From contig DAONEM010000002.1 in NCBI GenBank assembly GCA_035403085.1, forward strand, positions 72,584 through 136,583: a stretch of DNA of 64,000 nucleotides, written 5' to 3'. Position numbers and translations under genes: made by a program. Under the pieces are notes generated by a model. The model searched no databases and had not been told where the DNA came from. It saw only the letters and a program-made list of their open reading frames with translations. Positions 33,185 to 41,711 of this stretch are shown piece by piece. Within the stretch, counting starts at the first letter, position 1; every line of letters begins with the position of its first letter. The stretch comes from JAMOAD01 sp023621955 (lineage in GTDB: Bacteria > Acidobacteriota > Aminicenantia > JAMOAD01).

Positions 33185-34505
33185 CCGGAAGCTTTTATGG
33201 TTCTTTCTCTTCCTCTTCCTACCGCCCTGTCTTGCCGGCCAAGCGAGAAAACCCATTCAGTTCACCTACCCCAACGGGTTGAAGGTGACCTACTACCACT
33301 TCCCTGGACTTACCCTGTCGAAGATTCTCTTGACCGTCGATACCGGAGAGGCGGGGACGGCCCTCAAGGGACGTGGGCTGGCGGAAGTGGCTTTTCGTTC
33401 GCTTCTGAAGGGAGGGGCGGGGTTCTCAGAGGGGAGCATCCGTAAGACTCTTCAGAACGCCGGGGCCAAGGTCGAGGTGGAGACGGATTCTGAGAGGATG
33501 GCCTTGACGATCTCGGTCCCCGCGGACAAGACGAAGGGGATCCTTCGCTTCCTCGCCTCGGTTTTCTCTTCCCCGGCACTGGCCTCCACCGTTGTGGAGA
33601 AGGAGAAGAGGGAGTTGGCCGGGAGGTGGGAGAGGGCCAGGGGAGATCGGAGGGAGTTGTTTGAGCTCCATGGGGAGAGCCTTCTCTTCGGGGAGAGACA
33701 CCCTTACGGGAAGAGCGCCAACAGCGCCGGGGTGAGAAAGATCTCCCTCCCTCAGGTGAGGAAGTTTGTCACAGAGGAGGTGGCACCTGCCAACATCGAG
33801 TGGACCATAGTGACCTCCTTGTCGGGAGAGCAGGTCAGAGATTCCCTCAACTTCTACGTCTGGGATAAACGTCTCGTCTTCAAGAAGGCGGTCCCCTCGG
33901 TTCCTCAGGAGAGGGAGAACACCTTCGTCGAAACCTCTCTGGGGGACGGGAAGGCCCTGGTCGTTCTTGCAGGTTTCCTCCCGGGCAGCTATAAGGAGAC
34001 GACCCTCAACCTCCAGCTCTTCCTCCACCTCCTCAACGGTTATCTGGGAAGCCGGGCCAAGCTTTTTTTCCTCACCCGTCAGGGTGTGGCTCCGGAGAGT
34101 TTCTTCAGGCTCTACCGAGAGCGAGGATGGGTAGCCTTAGCGGTGGAGGTGTCCACCGACAGAGTCGGGGAAACGGTGAACGCCTTCTCTCTTTTGAAGG
34201 AGGAGATGGGCTCCTCTTTTCCAACCGACCTTGAGGAGAAGGACGGGAAGGCCAGCTTCGTGGGAACGAAGTACCTCGGTTGGCAGAGGCTGGAGAACTA
34301 CTACCGGGACATCCTTGACCTCTCGCCCGAGAAGAGGGCAGAGAGTTTCCGCCTTCGGGAGAGAGTCCAAAGGGTTGAGGCCGAGAGGATCAAGAAGATC
34401 GGCCAGGAGTTCCTCTCCACGTCGAGGTTCATCGTTTTAGGCGACAGCGTTGTCAGGGGCTCCCTGAAGGGTTTCTTCCGGGTGGTCAAGGCGGAATCCC
34501 TGTGA
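33171..34505 (+). CDS. M16 peptidase-like protein, catalytic motif lost (B)
   Basis: 444 aa from a TTG at 33171, with AGGAG 8 nt upstream. A hydrophobic signal (LLWFFLFLFLPPCLAG) is followed by an M16 fold: NGLKVTYYHFP, GRGLAEVAFRSLLKGG. The zinc motif is absent (AEVAF where HxxEH would be), as usual for the non-catalytic partner. Since partner A has also lost the motif, the pair probably acts as a binding or chaperone-like envelope complex rather than a protease. Overlap with gene A indicates coupled synthesis. Confidence 0.82.
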   Translation: MRAVDRKLLWFFLFLFLPPCLAGQARKPIQFTYPNGLKVTYYHFPGLTLSKILLTVDTGEAGTALKGRGLAEVAFRSLLKGGAGFSEGSIRKTLQNAGAKVEVETDSERMALTISVPADKTKGILRFLASVFSSPALASTVVEKEKRELAGRWERARGDRRELFELHGESLLFGERHPYGKSANSAGVRKISLPQVRKFVTEEVAPANIEWTIVTSLSGEQVRDSLNFYVWDKRLVFKKAVPSVPQERENTFVETSLGDGKALVVLAGFLPGSYKETTLNLQLFLHLLNGYLGSRAKLFFLTRQGVAPESFFRLYRERGWVALAVEVSTDRVGETVNAFSLLKEEMGSSFPTDLEEKDGKASFVGTKYLGWQRLENYYRDILDLSPEKRAESFRLRERVQRVEAERIKKIGQEFLSTSRFIVLGDSVVRGSLKGFFRVVKAESL

Positions 34506-34530
34506 GGGCCGAATGTTCCGTCGGTAAGTG

Positions 34531-34539
34531 TGATAAAAT
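34531..34539 (+). promoter_or_regulatory. Extended -10 promoter, leaderless S41 gene
   Basis: TGATAAAAT: TGn followed by -10 TAAAAT (34534-34539). Six bases separate it from the ATG at 34546, so +1 falls on the A of the start codon. No -35 or SD is apparent. Confidence 0.6.
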
Positions 34540-34545
34540 ACTCCC

Positions 34546-36063
34546 ATGAAGGGTCTGCGAGTCCTCGCTTTCTTCCTGCTTTCCCTCTTCTTTTTCTCCG
34601 CCTCCCCCTCTCCCTGGTCTCTGGGGGTCGTTAAGTACGCCAAGGCCGCGGCGTTTCTCAAAGAGAACGCTTTCCGGAGCGAGAGGACAGACAAGACCAT
34701 GGCTTACGCGGCACTTCGAGGCATGCTCTCGGCCCTGGACCCTCACTCTTACCTCTTGGATCCCGATTCTTTTCAGACCATGAAGGAGGATCAAGAGGGG
34801 AAGTTCTACGGGATCGGCGTCCAGATCTTGCAGATTCAGGAGCGTTTGACAGTCGTCGCCCCCCTGGAGGGGACTCCGGCGTTCCGGATGGGAATCCAGG
34901 CGGGAGACGTGATTGTCGAGGTGGATGGGAAGTCCACCAAGAGCGTTCCCCAGCAGGAACTTCTCCGCAAGCTCCGGGGTCCCAAGGGGAGTGTCGTTCG
35001 TCTCGCCGTGGTCAGGGAGGGTTTGAAGGCGCCTATCCACTTCACCCTCGAAAGGGAGGAGATCCCTCTCCACTCTGTCTCCTACAGCTTCGGTATTCCT
35101 TTCTCCAAGAAGAAGCTGGGCTTGGTTGTGGTAAGAGGCTTCACGAGCGTCACCGTCGAGGAGTTCGACAAGGCCATGGAGAAGCTCTCCGGGAACTCTC
35201 TCCAAGGACTCGTTCTCGACCTCAGGTACAACGAGGGGGGAGACCTGAGCCAAGCGGTGGCCCTGGCGGATCGGTTCCTTGAGAAAGGCAAGCTTATCGT
35301 CTCCATCAAGGGGAGAGAGAAATCGATGAACCGAAGCTACAAAGCCGAGAAGAGCGACCCCTGGGAGCAACTTCCCTTGGTGATCCTCGTCAATCGGGGC
35401 AGTGCTTCGGCCTCGGAGATCGTCGCCGGCGCCCTCCAGGATCAGGGCCGTGCCGTCGTTGTCGGGAGTAGGACCTGGGGGAAGGGCCTGGTGCAGACGA
35501 TCTTCTATCTCAAGGAAGATGTCGCTATGGCTTTGACGACCGCCAGGTACTACACCCCTTCCGGGCGGGTCATCCAGAGGGATTACACCCACTTGGAGGA
35601 TTACCTTCTCTTCTACGAGGAGAAGGGGAACGGAGACCGAGGGGGAATCGTTCCGGACTATACGGTGGGAGCCCTCTCCTATGGCCCTCTTACGGCTCAA
35701 TGGAGGGGAAAGGGGCTCTTCTTCGCCTATGCCAACAGCCTCTTCAAGAGACAGCTCCCCCTTTCGCTCCGCTTCTCCGTCGACTCCCCCCGTCGGCGCT
35801 TCTTCCTTGACAAGAGGGGGATTCCCTTTCTGGCTCCTCTCCCCGAGGAGATCGGCAATGACTTCCTGGGCTACCTGAAGGGCAAGGGAGTCGCCGTTGA
35901 GGGGGCTCAGGCCGAGAGGGAGAGGCCCTTCTGGACGGTTGAGCTGAAGAGGGAGATCGTGTCCAGATACTCGGGTCAGGAGGAGGGAATCGCCGCCGTC
36001 AGCGACAAAGACCCCCAGCTCGTCAAGGCCGTGGAGATTCTGGAAGGAGAGAGAGGTGGATAA
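34546..36063 (+). CDS. S41 C-terminal processing peptidase with PDZ domain
   Basis: 505 aa. A signal peptide (1-20) is followed by a helical N-terminal part, a PDZ domain (about 90-170, with GIGVQI and MGIQAGDVIVEVDG), and the S41 core. The catalytic Ser lies in NRGSASASEIVAGALQ and the Lys in TWGKGLVQ, so the Ser-Lys dyad is intact. The C-terminal 130 residues extend beyond the core. It probably cleaves envelope proteins at their C-termini. It sits beside two inactive M16-like proteins, which could present or protect substrates. It overlaps the next gene by 8 nt. Confidence 0.93.
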   Translation: MKGLRVLAFFLLSLFFFSASPSPWSLGVVKYAKAAAFLKENAFRSERTDKTMAYAALRGMLSALDPHSYLLDPDSFQTMKEDQEGKFYGIGVQILQIQERLTVVAPLEGTPAFRMGIQAGDVIVEVDGKSTKSVPQQELLRKLRGPKGSVVRLAVVREGLKAPIHFTLEREEIPLHSVSYSFGIPFSKKKLGLVVVRGFTSVTVEEFDKAMEKLSGNSLQGLVLDLRYNEGGDLSQAVALADRFLEKGKLIVSIKGREKSMNRSYKAEKSDPWEQLPLVILVNRGSASASEIVAGALQDQGRAVVVGSRTWGKGLVQTIFYLKEDVAMALTTARYYTPSGRVIQRDYTHLEDYLLFYEEKGNGDRGGIVPDYTVGALSYGPLTAQWRGKGLFFAYANSLFKRQLPLSLRFSVDSPRRRFFLDKRGIPFLAPLPEEIGNDFLGYLKGKGVAVEGAQAERERPFWTVELKREIVSRYSGQEEGIAAVSDKDPQLVKAVEILEGERGG

Positions 36064-37831
36064 GATCGGGGGCCGTGAGTTTAAAGAGGTCATCCGTCAC
36101 GGCATCGAGAACCTCGTCAAGGACCGCTCCCTCCTCAACAAGATCAACGTCTACCCCGTTCCCGACGGAGATACCGGGGACAACCTGGCCAACACACTCA
36201 AGCCGATTCTCGGCCTTCTGGAAGAGGTCGAAGAGGAGAGAGTCGACCTTCTGGCCGCCTTTTTCGCGACGAGAATGCTCACGGAGGCAAAGGGAAACTC
36301 CGGGGTGATCTTCTCTCAATTCTTCTTCAGCTTCGCCAAGGCGGTCAAGGGACAGGAGAGTCTGACGACCACCGAATTCGGCGCGGCCATGGAACAGGCT
36401 GTCAAAGAGACCTATCTCTCGCTGGAGAGTCCCCGGGAGGGGACGATCCTCACGGTGATCCGGGTGACCGCCGAGGAGTTCAGCCGGGTGGCCGCCGGAG
36501 AGAAAGGCTTCGCTTCGGTCTTTGAGAAGGCCGCCGGAAAGAGTCGAGAGATTCTTGAGAAGACCAAGGAGATGCTTCCCCACCTCAAGAAGGCGAAGGT
36601 CGTCGATGCCGGAGGGTTGGGGTTCTACCTCTTCTTCGAGGGGATGGCGAACACCTTCAGGGATGGGAAGGTTCGGCTCTACGACATGAAAGACCGCTAC
36701 CTTCGACCGGTGAAGAAGATGATCCGAACCCCGGAGGTCCGCTACTGCTCCCAGTGGGGGTTGAAGCCGCACTCTCCGGACAAGGAGAAGATCAAGGCGC
36801 TGATCAAAGAGCTTGGGCAATCCATAGTGATCTCCGGAGGAGACGATTTTTTCAACGTCCATATCCATACCAACGACCCGTCGGCCGTCGAGGCTCTTCT
36901 GAAGGGCCAAGGGGAGATTGTAACCAGGAAGGTGGACGATCTCTTCTTGCAGAAGGAGAACTTCCTCAAAGAGGAGTGGGCCCTGGTGATCGACACGGGG
37001 ATCGATATCCCCGAGGAGCTGGAGAGGGAGAGGGGAATTCATCTCGTCCCCCAACAGGTTTCCATTAACGAAAGGTTCTATCGGGACAGGGTGGAGCTCT
37101 CCAAGGATGAGTTTTACAGAAGAATGCGCGAAGAGAGGGCCCTCGTCCTGAAGACCTCCCAGCCGTCGCCTGGGGATTTTAAGGCGGCCTACGAAGAGGG
37201 GCTGAAGCGGGCCAAGAGGGTCTTGGTCTTCTCCGTCAGCGGAACCCTCAGCGGAACTTTCGGCAACGCCCGTTCGGCGGTCCAACTCCTGGAAAAGGAT
37301 CTCCAGGGAAGGGTTTCCGTAATCGATACGGGGAACCTCTCCTTGGGAGGGGGACTGCTGATCCTCTATGCCTTGGATCTGTTGGACCGAAAGGTCCCCC
37401 CGGAAGGGATACCCGAAGCGATAGAGAGGGTGCGGCAGGAGGTCCTCTCCCTTGTCTATGTGGACACCCTGGAGTTTGCCATCCGTGGAGGCAGAGCCCC
37501 CAAGATCGCCGGCTTTTTAACGAAGTTTCTCGGGGTCAAGCCCCTCCTGGCCATTGCCGGGGGAACCCTCGTGAAGGCCGGGTTCATGGGAAGCTCCCGC
37601 CGCGCCGGCGAGAAGATCGCAAACAAGTCTCTCGAACGGTTGGACCCCAGCCGGGAGTACTTCGCGGGAATAGCCTACACGACCGATCGGAAAGAGGCGC
37701 AGGTGGTGGAAGAGAGGATAAGATCGTCGGGGATACGCTTCCGGAAGATCGTTTTCTTGAGCGTCTCTCCGGTGTTAGGGGTTCACGCGGGCCCAGGAGC
37801 CTTCGGCCTCTTCACGCTTCCTGTTGACTGA
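36056..37831 (+). CDS. Fused fatty-acid kinase: DhaL/FakA-type kinase plus DegV/FakB lipid-binding domain
   Basis: 591 aa. Residues about 10-200 form a DAK2/DhaL kinase domain with PDGDTGDN (36-43) and GNSGVI. About 225-305 is the FakA middle domain with VHIHTNDP. About 310-590 is a DegV (FakB) domain: VIDTGIDIPEEL, VSGTLSGTFGNARSA, and a C-terminal VHAGPGAFG. In Firmicutes FakA phosphorylates fatty acids held by separate FakB proteins; here both are one chain and the usual FakA C-domain seems replaced. The GTG at 36056 has GGAG 5 nt upstream and overlaps the S41 stop. It ends with a 20-nt convergent overlap. Confidence 0.88.
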   Translation: MDKIGGREFKEVIRHGIENLVKDRSLLNKINVYPVPDGDTGDNLANTLKPILGLLEEVEEERVDLLAAFFATRMLTEAKGNSGVIFSQFFFSFAKAVKGQESLTTTEFGAAMEQAVKETYLSLESPREGTILTVIRVTAEEFSRVAAGEKGFASVFEKAAGKSREILEKTKEMLPHLKKAKVVDAGGLGFYLFFEGMANTFRDGKVRLYDMKDRYLRPVKKMIRTPEVRYCSQWGLKPHSPDKEKIKALIKELGQSIVISGGDDFFNVHIHTNDPSAVEALLKGQGEIVTRKVDDLFLQKENFLKEEWALVIDTGIDIPEELERERGIHLVPQQVSINERFYRDRVELSKDEFYRRMREERALVLKTSQPSPGDFKAAYEEGLKRAKRVLVFSVSGTLSGTFGNARSAVQLLEKDLQGRVSVIDTGNLSLGGGLLILYALDLLDRKVPPEGIPEAIERVRQEVLSLVYVDTLEFAIRGGRAPKIAGFLTKFLGVKPLLAIAGGTLVKAGFMGSSRRAGEKIANKSLERLDPSREYFAGIAYTTDRKEAQVVEERIRSSGIRFRKIVFLSVSPVLGVHAGPGAFGLFTLPVD

Positions 37832-39539
37832 ACCGCTCTAAGACCGGGCAGATACAGGCGGACATAAAGAGTTCTTGAAACTTATCCAGCAACTCCCTCA
37901 TAGGAAGTTCTCCGTCCAGAAGGAGGTCGATCTTCTCGGGGTTAAGCCGGAAAAGAATATCGTCCCCGACGGAGGTGACGTCCGCGGATTTGAGGATCAT
38001 CTCCCACTGGTCCAGAGAGAGCGAGACAGGGAGGGAGAAGAGATCTTCGCCGAAGCGCCGGGGAGCGACATAGATAGGAGAGGTGGGGTTCTCTTCGCTG
38101 GGGAGGGGCCTCTTGGAAGCGGAGAGGTAGAAGCCTCTTTCCGAGAGCCCTAAGACCCTGGGCCCCGCTCCCAAGGGCAAGGCGTGGGGGGAGGAGCCGA
38201 ACCCCATGGAGAAGAAGAGGGAAAAGAGCTTGGGGAAGATCTGGTCCGCTGGAGCGGACTCTTTCTCCAGGAGCCGGGGGAAGTCGGAGGCGACCTTCGA
38301 AGAGAGTTCGAGGAAGAAGCGGACATCCACGTAGGAGGGGTAGCATTTCCTCCACTCTTCGAGAAAGAGGGCCTTCAACTCCATGGAGCAGCAGGGGTGG
38401 CGGAGGAAGAAGTGAAAGAGCTTCTCCTCCTTCTCCTCGTCGCTGAGGCGGAAGAAACTTTCCCCCTTCTTGGAGAAGCGGAAGGTCCTTAAGATCGGAT
38501 GGACGTCGAGAACCTTATGGGCCTTCTGAAACTCCCAAAGCAGGTCGAAGTACTCCTCGGACCAGCCGTAGAGGTCCAGGAGACGTCTCAAGTCTTTGTA
38601 GTAGATCTTCTTCGTGGTGGTGGAGCGGACGTCCAGTCCCGTGATCGCCAGCAGGGCCGTCCGGAAATCTTTCAGAAAGGGGCGGGTATACTCTTGTTCG
38701 CCGCTTTTCGGGAAGAAGTAACGGCTGCGGAGGTCGGTGACGATCTGTTTCTCCCTCTCCCGGTAGCGGCGGAAGAGGGGCTCTTCGAATTCCGAAGGAA
38801 CCGCGAGCTCTTCGACGAAGAGGCGGGCCCTGTCGGCGACGGGGATGAGAAGGCCCTTGAGGAGCAGGGAGTAGAGGGGGCTGTCCCCTTTGGCCTTCTG
38901 AAAGAGGTCCTTGACGTAGATCTTGTCCCGGTCGGTAACGTTGTTGAGGTTGGCCGAGAAGGTCTCCTTCCAGAAGGTGTCGCTTCTGCTGTAGTAGATG
39001 GCCTCTATGACCCTCTGCTCCTTGGGGGAGAGGGCCTCCTGAAGACGAGGGAGTGAACGGGTGATCACATGGTAGATCTTTCGACAGAGGTTGATCTTGT
39101 AGGGGAGGGAGTTCTGAATGTTCAAACGTGTTCCGATCTGTTCGAGAACGCTCTCTTCGTACCCTTGCAAGGCGTAGAGCAGGGAGTAGCAGGAGGGGGA
39201 GAAGAAGTCAGAGACGAAGTAGTACTCGAAGGGGATGTAGATCTCGCAGTTCGCCTTGTTGGTGTAAAAGATGAGGCCCCTGTTGACCAGGAGGGGGAGA
39301 AGGGTCTTGTGCCTCTCCGGGCAAGGGCCCCTTCCGTGGTGGGGAAACATAGCTCGGAGCAGGTCTCTGAACTCTTCGATGTAGGTGCCGACCGTCTTTA
39401 TGAGGTAGGCCTCGCTCCCGAGGACGTTGATGAGCTTTTTTTTGGCGATGAAGGCGCGGTTCTCTTCGATTCCGAGGTGCTTGGCCAGGCAGAGGCACTT
39501 ATCGTCGGGAAGGCTTTCTATGATGTTTTCAATGAACAT
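37812..39539 (-). CDS. Unknown 575-aa protein, C-terminus resembles Helicase_C_3/XPB N-terminal region
   Basis: No family could be named with certainty. There is no signal or membrane helix. The N-terminal 130 residues look helical with winged-helix character. A region near 500-560 (IYVAPRRF, then SLSLDQWEMILKSAD, ILFRLNPEKIDLLLDG) resembles the Helicase_C_3 domain found at the N-terminus of XPB-like helicases and in stand-alone bacterial proteins. No helicase Walker motifs are present. The ATG at 39539 has an AAGGGGG sequence upstream and is served by a strong promoter with a 63-nt leader. It stands alone, convergent with the FakAB gene. Confidence 0.6.
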   Translation of the reverse strand: MFIENIIESLPDDKCLCLAKHLGIEENRAFIAKKKLINVLGSEAYLIKTVGTYIEEFRDLLRAMFPHHGRGPCPERHKTLLPLLVNRGLIFYTNKANCEIYIPFEYYFVSDFFSPSCYSLLYALQGYEESVLEQIGTRLNIQNSLPYKINLCRKIYHVITRSLPRLQEALSPKEQRVIEAIYYSRSDTFWKETFSANLNNVTDRDKIYVKDLFQKAKGDSPLYSLLLKGLLIPVADRARLFVEELAVPSEFEEPLFRRYREREKQIVTDLRSRYFFPKSGEQEYTRPFLKDFRTALLAITGLDVRSTTTKKIYYKDLRRLLDLYGWSEEYFDLLWEFQKAHKVLDVHPILRTFRFSKKGESFFRLSDEEKEEKLFHFFLRHPCCSMELKALFLEEWRKCYPSYVDVRFFLELSSKVASDFPRLLEKESAPADQIFPKLFSLFFSMGFGSSPHALPLGAGPRVLGLSERGFYLSASKRPLPSEENPTSPIYVAPRRFGEDLFSLPVSLSLDQWEMILKSADVTSVGDDILFRLNPEKIDLLLDGELPMRELLDKFQELFMSACICPVLERFSQQEA

Positions 39540-39576
39540 CGCCCCCCCTTGGGGAACTTCTCTTGTCCACCTGTGA

Positions 39577-39598
39577 GACTACTCGATCCGTCGTAGTC
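39577..39598 (-). other. Stem-loop in the leader of the 575-aa gene
   Basis: GACTAC (39577-39582) and GTAGTC (39593-39598) form a 6-bp stem with a 10-nt loop, starting about 4 nt after the predicted +1. It may stabilise the mRNA 5' end. Confidence 0.35.
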
Positions 39599-39608
39599 AT
39601 CTTAATTC

Positions 39609-39637
39609 ATTATAGCCCACAAAAAGAGGCTCGTCAA
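39609..39637 (-). promoter_or_regulatory. Near-consensus promoter of the 575-aa gene
   Basis: Minus strand: -35 TTGACG (39637-39632), 17-nt spacer, -10 TATAAT (39614-39609). +1 about 39602. The remaining AT-rich sequence at 39640-39756 holds only a weak 5-bp stem (39697-39711) followed by Ts. Confidence 0.75.
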
Positions 39638-39756
39638 GTTTGAGGCAACTGCAGAAGTGCTTCAATAGAGGAGATAGCGAAGAGAAGCAAAGTTTGGTCT
39701 CTTTTTGAGACATTTTTTGACCTTTTTGTTTTCTCTTTTTAGAAAAACTTCCTCCG

Positions 39757-39786
39757 TTGTGTCCCGATTCGGAGATGGGGTACAAT
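39757..39786 (+). promoter_or_regulatory. Promoter of ATP-grasp gene, near-leaderless
   Basis: -35 TTGTGT (39757-39762), 18-nt spacer, -10 TACAAT (39781-39786). The predicted +1 is 39793, one base before the ATG at 39794. The in-frame ATG at 39785 overlaps the -10 and would not be transcribed. Confidence 0.5.
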
Positions 39787-39793
39787 GGAGAGG

Positions 39794-40855
39794 ATGAAGA
39801 GGGTCAACGTTCTCCTAACAGCGGCATCAAGAAGAGTCGCCCTGGTCAGGGCCTTCAAGGAGCTGGAAAACCGGATGGAGTGGGCGGGACGGTGTATCGC
39901 CGTGGACTGCGAGCCCCTCTCTCCGGCGTTGTTCTTCGCCCACCGTTACCATCTGGTCCCCCCGATCTCCGATCCCGACTACAAGAGAGGGGTCCTGGAC
40001 GTTATCCGGAGGGAGAGGATCTCCCTCCTGGTGCCGACCATGGACGAAGAGCTGATCCTCTGGGGTGAGAGTCGGGAAGAACTTGAAAGAGAGGGAGTCT
40101 ACGTGGCCTGTTCCTCAGGCGACACCGCCCGAATCTGCAGGGACAAGGTTGCCACGGCCCGTTTCTTTCGGGAGAGGGGATTCCCCTTTCCTGAGACCTG
40201 GGAGGGGGAGTCTCTTCGAGGCCACGAGGGGGAGCTGCGCTATCCACTCTTCCTGAAGCCCCGCTGTGGAAGGGGGAGCGTGGACGCTTTTCGGATCAAC
40301 ACTCCCGAGGAACTCCGGTTCTACCTGCCCCGGGTGGAGGACCCTCTCGTCCAAGAGTACCTTGTAGGCAGGGAGTTCACCGTAGATCTGCTCTGCGACT
40401 TTCAAGGACGTTTGATGACCATGGTCCCCCGGGAGAGACTCCTCGTTCGTGCGGGCGTCTCCGACCGGGGTCGGACGTTTCGAAACCCTGAGCTGGAAGG
40501 GCTTTGCGCGGAGGTTGCCAGGGCCTTGGAGATTCGTGGACCCGCAAACCTTCAGGGGTGTCTGGGGGAGAGAGGGATCAGCTTCTTCGAGGTGAACCCC
40601 CGCTTTTCTGGTGGGATTCAGCTCTCCCTCGCGGCAGGCGCGGATCTTCCGGGAACCCTCGTCTCCCTCGCCGCGGGGGAGACGGTACGGCCCTCCCTCG
40701 GAGAGTTTCGAGAGGGGCTCTACATGACAAGCTATGCGGAGAGTCTCTTCCTTGAGGCTCGGGATGACCGCTTCGAACGGACTGGGGAATCTTCGCGGGG
40801 GCCAGCCTTTACCGTGGGAGGGGAGAGCCGGAACCCCCGCGAGAACCGTTCATAA
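39794..40855 (+). CDS. ATP-grasp family ligase
   Basis: 353 aa from the ATG at 39794. The N-terminus (VNVLLTAASRRVALVRAF) is the pre-ATP-grasp fold. The ATP-binding region includes KPRCGRGSVDAFRI (about 152) and VQEYLVGREFTVDLLCD (about 183), with a catalytic/Mg-binding FFEVNPRFSGG (about 270). It resembles carbamoyl-phosphate-synthase-like ATP-grasp enzymes in surface sugar or peptide clusters. The substrate is unknown. The SpsF-like nucleotidyltransferase downstream suggests surface or capsule sugar chemistry, but that is context only. Confidence 0.85.
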   Translation: MKRVNVLLTAASRRVALVRAFKELENRMEWAGRCIAVDCEPLSPALFFAHRYHLVPPISDPDYKRGVLDVIRRERISLLVPTMDEELILWGESREELEREGVYVACSSGDTARICRDKVATARFFRERGFPFPETWEGESLRGHEGELRYPLFLKPRCGRGSVDAFRINTPEELRFYLPRVEDPLVQEYLVGREFTVDLLCDFQGRLMTMVPRERLLVRAGVSDRGRTFRNPELEGLCAEVARALEIRGPANLQGCLGERGISFFEVNPRFSGGIQLSLAAGADLPGTLVSLAAGETVRPSLGEFREGLYMTSYAESLFLEARDDRFERTGESSRGPAFTVGGESRNPRENRS

Positions 40856-40871
40856 GGGGAGGGGCGGGAAC

Positions 40872-40900
40872 TTTACTCCCTCCTTCTTCTCTTGTACAAT
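40872..40900 (+). promoter_or_regulatory. Promoter upstream of spsF-like gene
   Basis: -35 TTTACT (40872-40877), 17-nt spacer, -10 TACAAT (40895-40900), +1 about 40907. The leader is about 124 nt and ends in a strong GGAGGAGG SD. No convincing leader peptide is seen. Confidence 0.45.
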
Positions 40901-41030
40901 GTCTTTTCCTCTTGTTCCTCTGTGGAAGCGGGGGAAGGGTTCAGAGAGTCGCTCGTTTCGTCAAGGGAGACGGCTTCTGCTTCTGGAAGAGGACGAATCC
41001 GAAAGGCCTCGAAACGAAGGAGGAGGTTGA

Positions 41031-41711
41031 GTGAAGGTACCCGTAATCTTGCAGGCTCGGATGGGGTCAAGCCGTCTTCCCGGAAAGTCGCTCCGGGAGA
41101 TTGAGGGCAAGCCCCTCCTTCAGTGGGTGATCGAACGGTTGAGGCTCTCCCTTTCCGGAGAGGTCATTCTTGCGACGACCAGGAAGGGGGAGGACGATCC
41201 CTTGGCCTCTCTGGCCGAAAGGCTGGGAGTGCCCGTCTTCAGGGGGAGCGAAAGCGATGTTCTGAGCCGTTACTACCGGGTCTCACTCCTCTACCCGGCC
41301 CCCTATTATGTGAGGGCCACTGGGGATAACCCTCTGGTGGATCCTGGCTCCATCGACCGTCTCCTGAAGGTCATCGAGGGGGGAGGAATCGACTACGCCC
41401 TCGAGAAGGGCCTTCCCTACGGAGGAGCCACGGAGATCTTCACCCGGCAAGCCCTGCATCTCTGCTACCGTTTGGGAACCGCGCAGGATGAGAAAGAACA
41501 TGTGACCCTCTTCATGAAGAGAACCCCGGAGCTCTTTAAGGCTCTCTACCCCGATGCACCGGAGGAGCTCCTCGCCCCCCTCCTCAGGCTCACCGTCGAC
41601 ACCGAAGAGGACCTCCTGCGGGTCCAGAGAATCTACAAGAGGTACCATGGCGAGAGGGGGGTCGAACTCCCCCGGGTCGTGGCCGACTACAGAGAGGGAG
41701 GGGAGATATGA
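41031..41711 (+). CDS. SpsF/CMP-KDO-synthetase-like nucleotidyltransferase
   Basis: 226 aa. The start of the fold, VPVILQARMGSSRLPGKSL, is diagnostic for the SpsF-type cytidylyltransferase family. The next landmarks are TTRKGEDDPLA, RGSESDVLSRYY and YVRATGDNPLVDP (metal-binding Asp). It probably activates a sugar acid or related acid with CTP for surface polysaccharide or glycoprotein modification. The GTG start at 41031 has GGAGGAGG 5 nt upstream. The gene is coupled to purN by an ATGA overlap, although no functional link is obvious. Confidence 0.85.
   Translation: MKVPVILQARMGSSRLPGKSLREIEGKPLLQWVIERLRLSLSGEVILATTRKGEDDPLASLAERLGVPVFRGSESDVLSRYYRVSLLYPAPYYVRATGDNPLVDPGSIDRLLKVIEGGGIDYALEKGLPYGGATEIFTRQALHLCYRLGTAQDEKEHVTLFMKRTPELFKALYPDAPEELLAPLLRLTVDTEEDLLRVQRIYKRYHGERGVELPRVVADYREGGEI

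Noticed and set aside
39697..39718. Stem GTCTC/GAGAC followed by Ts as an intrinsic terminator
   Set aside because: Only a 5-bp stem, and no plus-strand gene ends upstream that it could serve.
39597..39785. 62-aa minus-strand ORF in the AT-rich spacer
   Set aside because: No SD, poor composition, and it overlaps both the promoter of the 575-aa gene and the divergent promoter region.
40734..41030. 98-aa plus-strand ORF ending right before the SpsF-like gene
   Set aside because: It starts inside the ATP-grasp gene in another frame, and its internal ATG at 40899 lies within the -10 box of the promoter. No conserved features.
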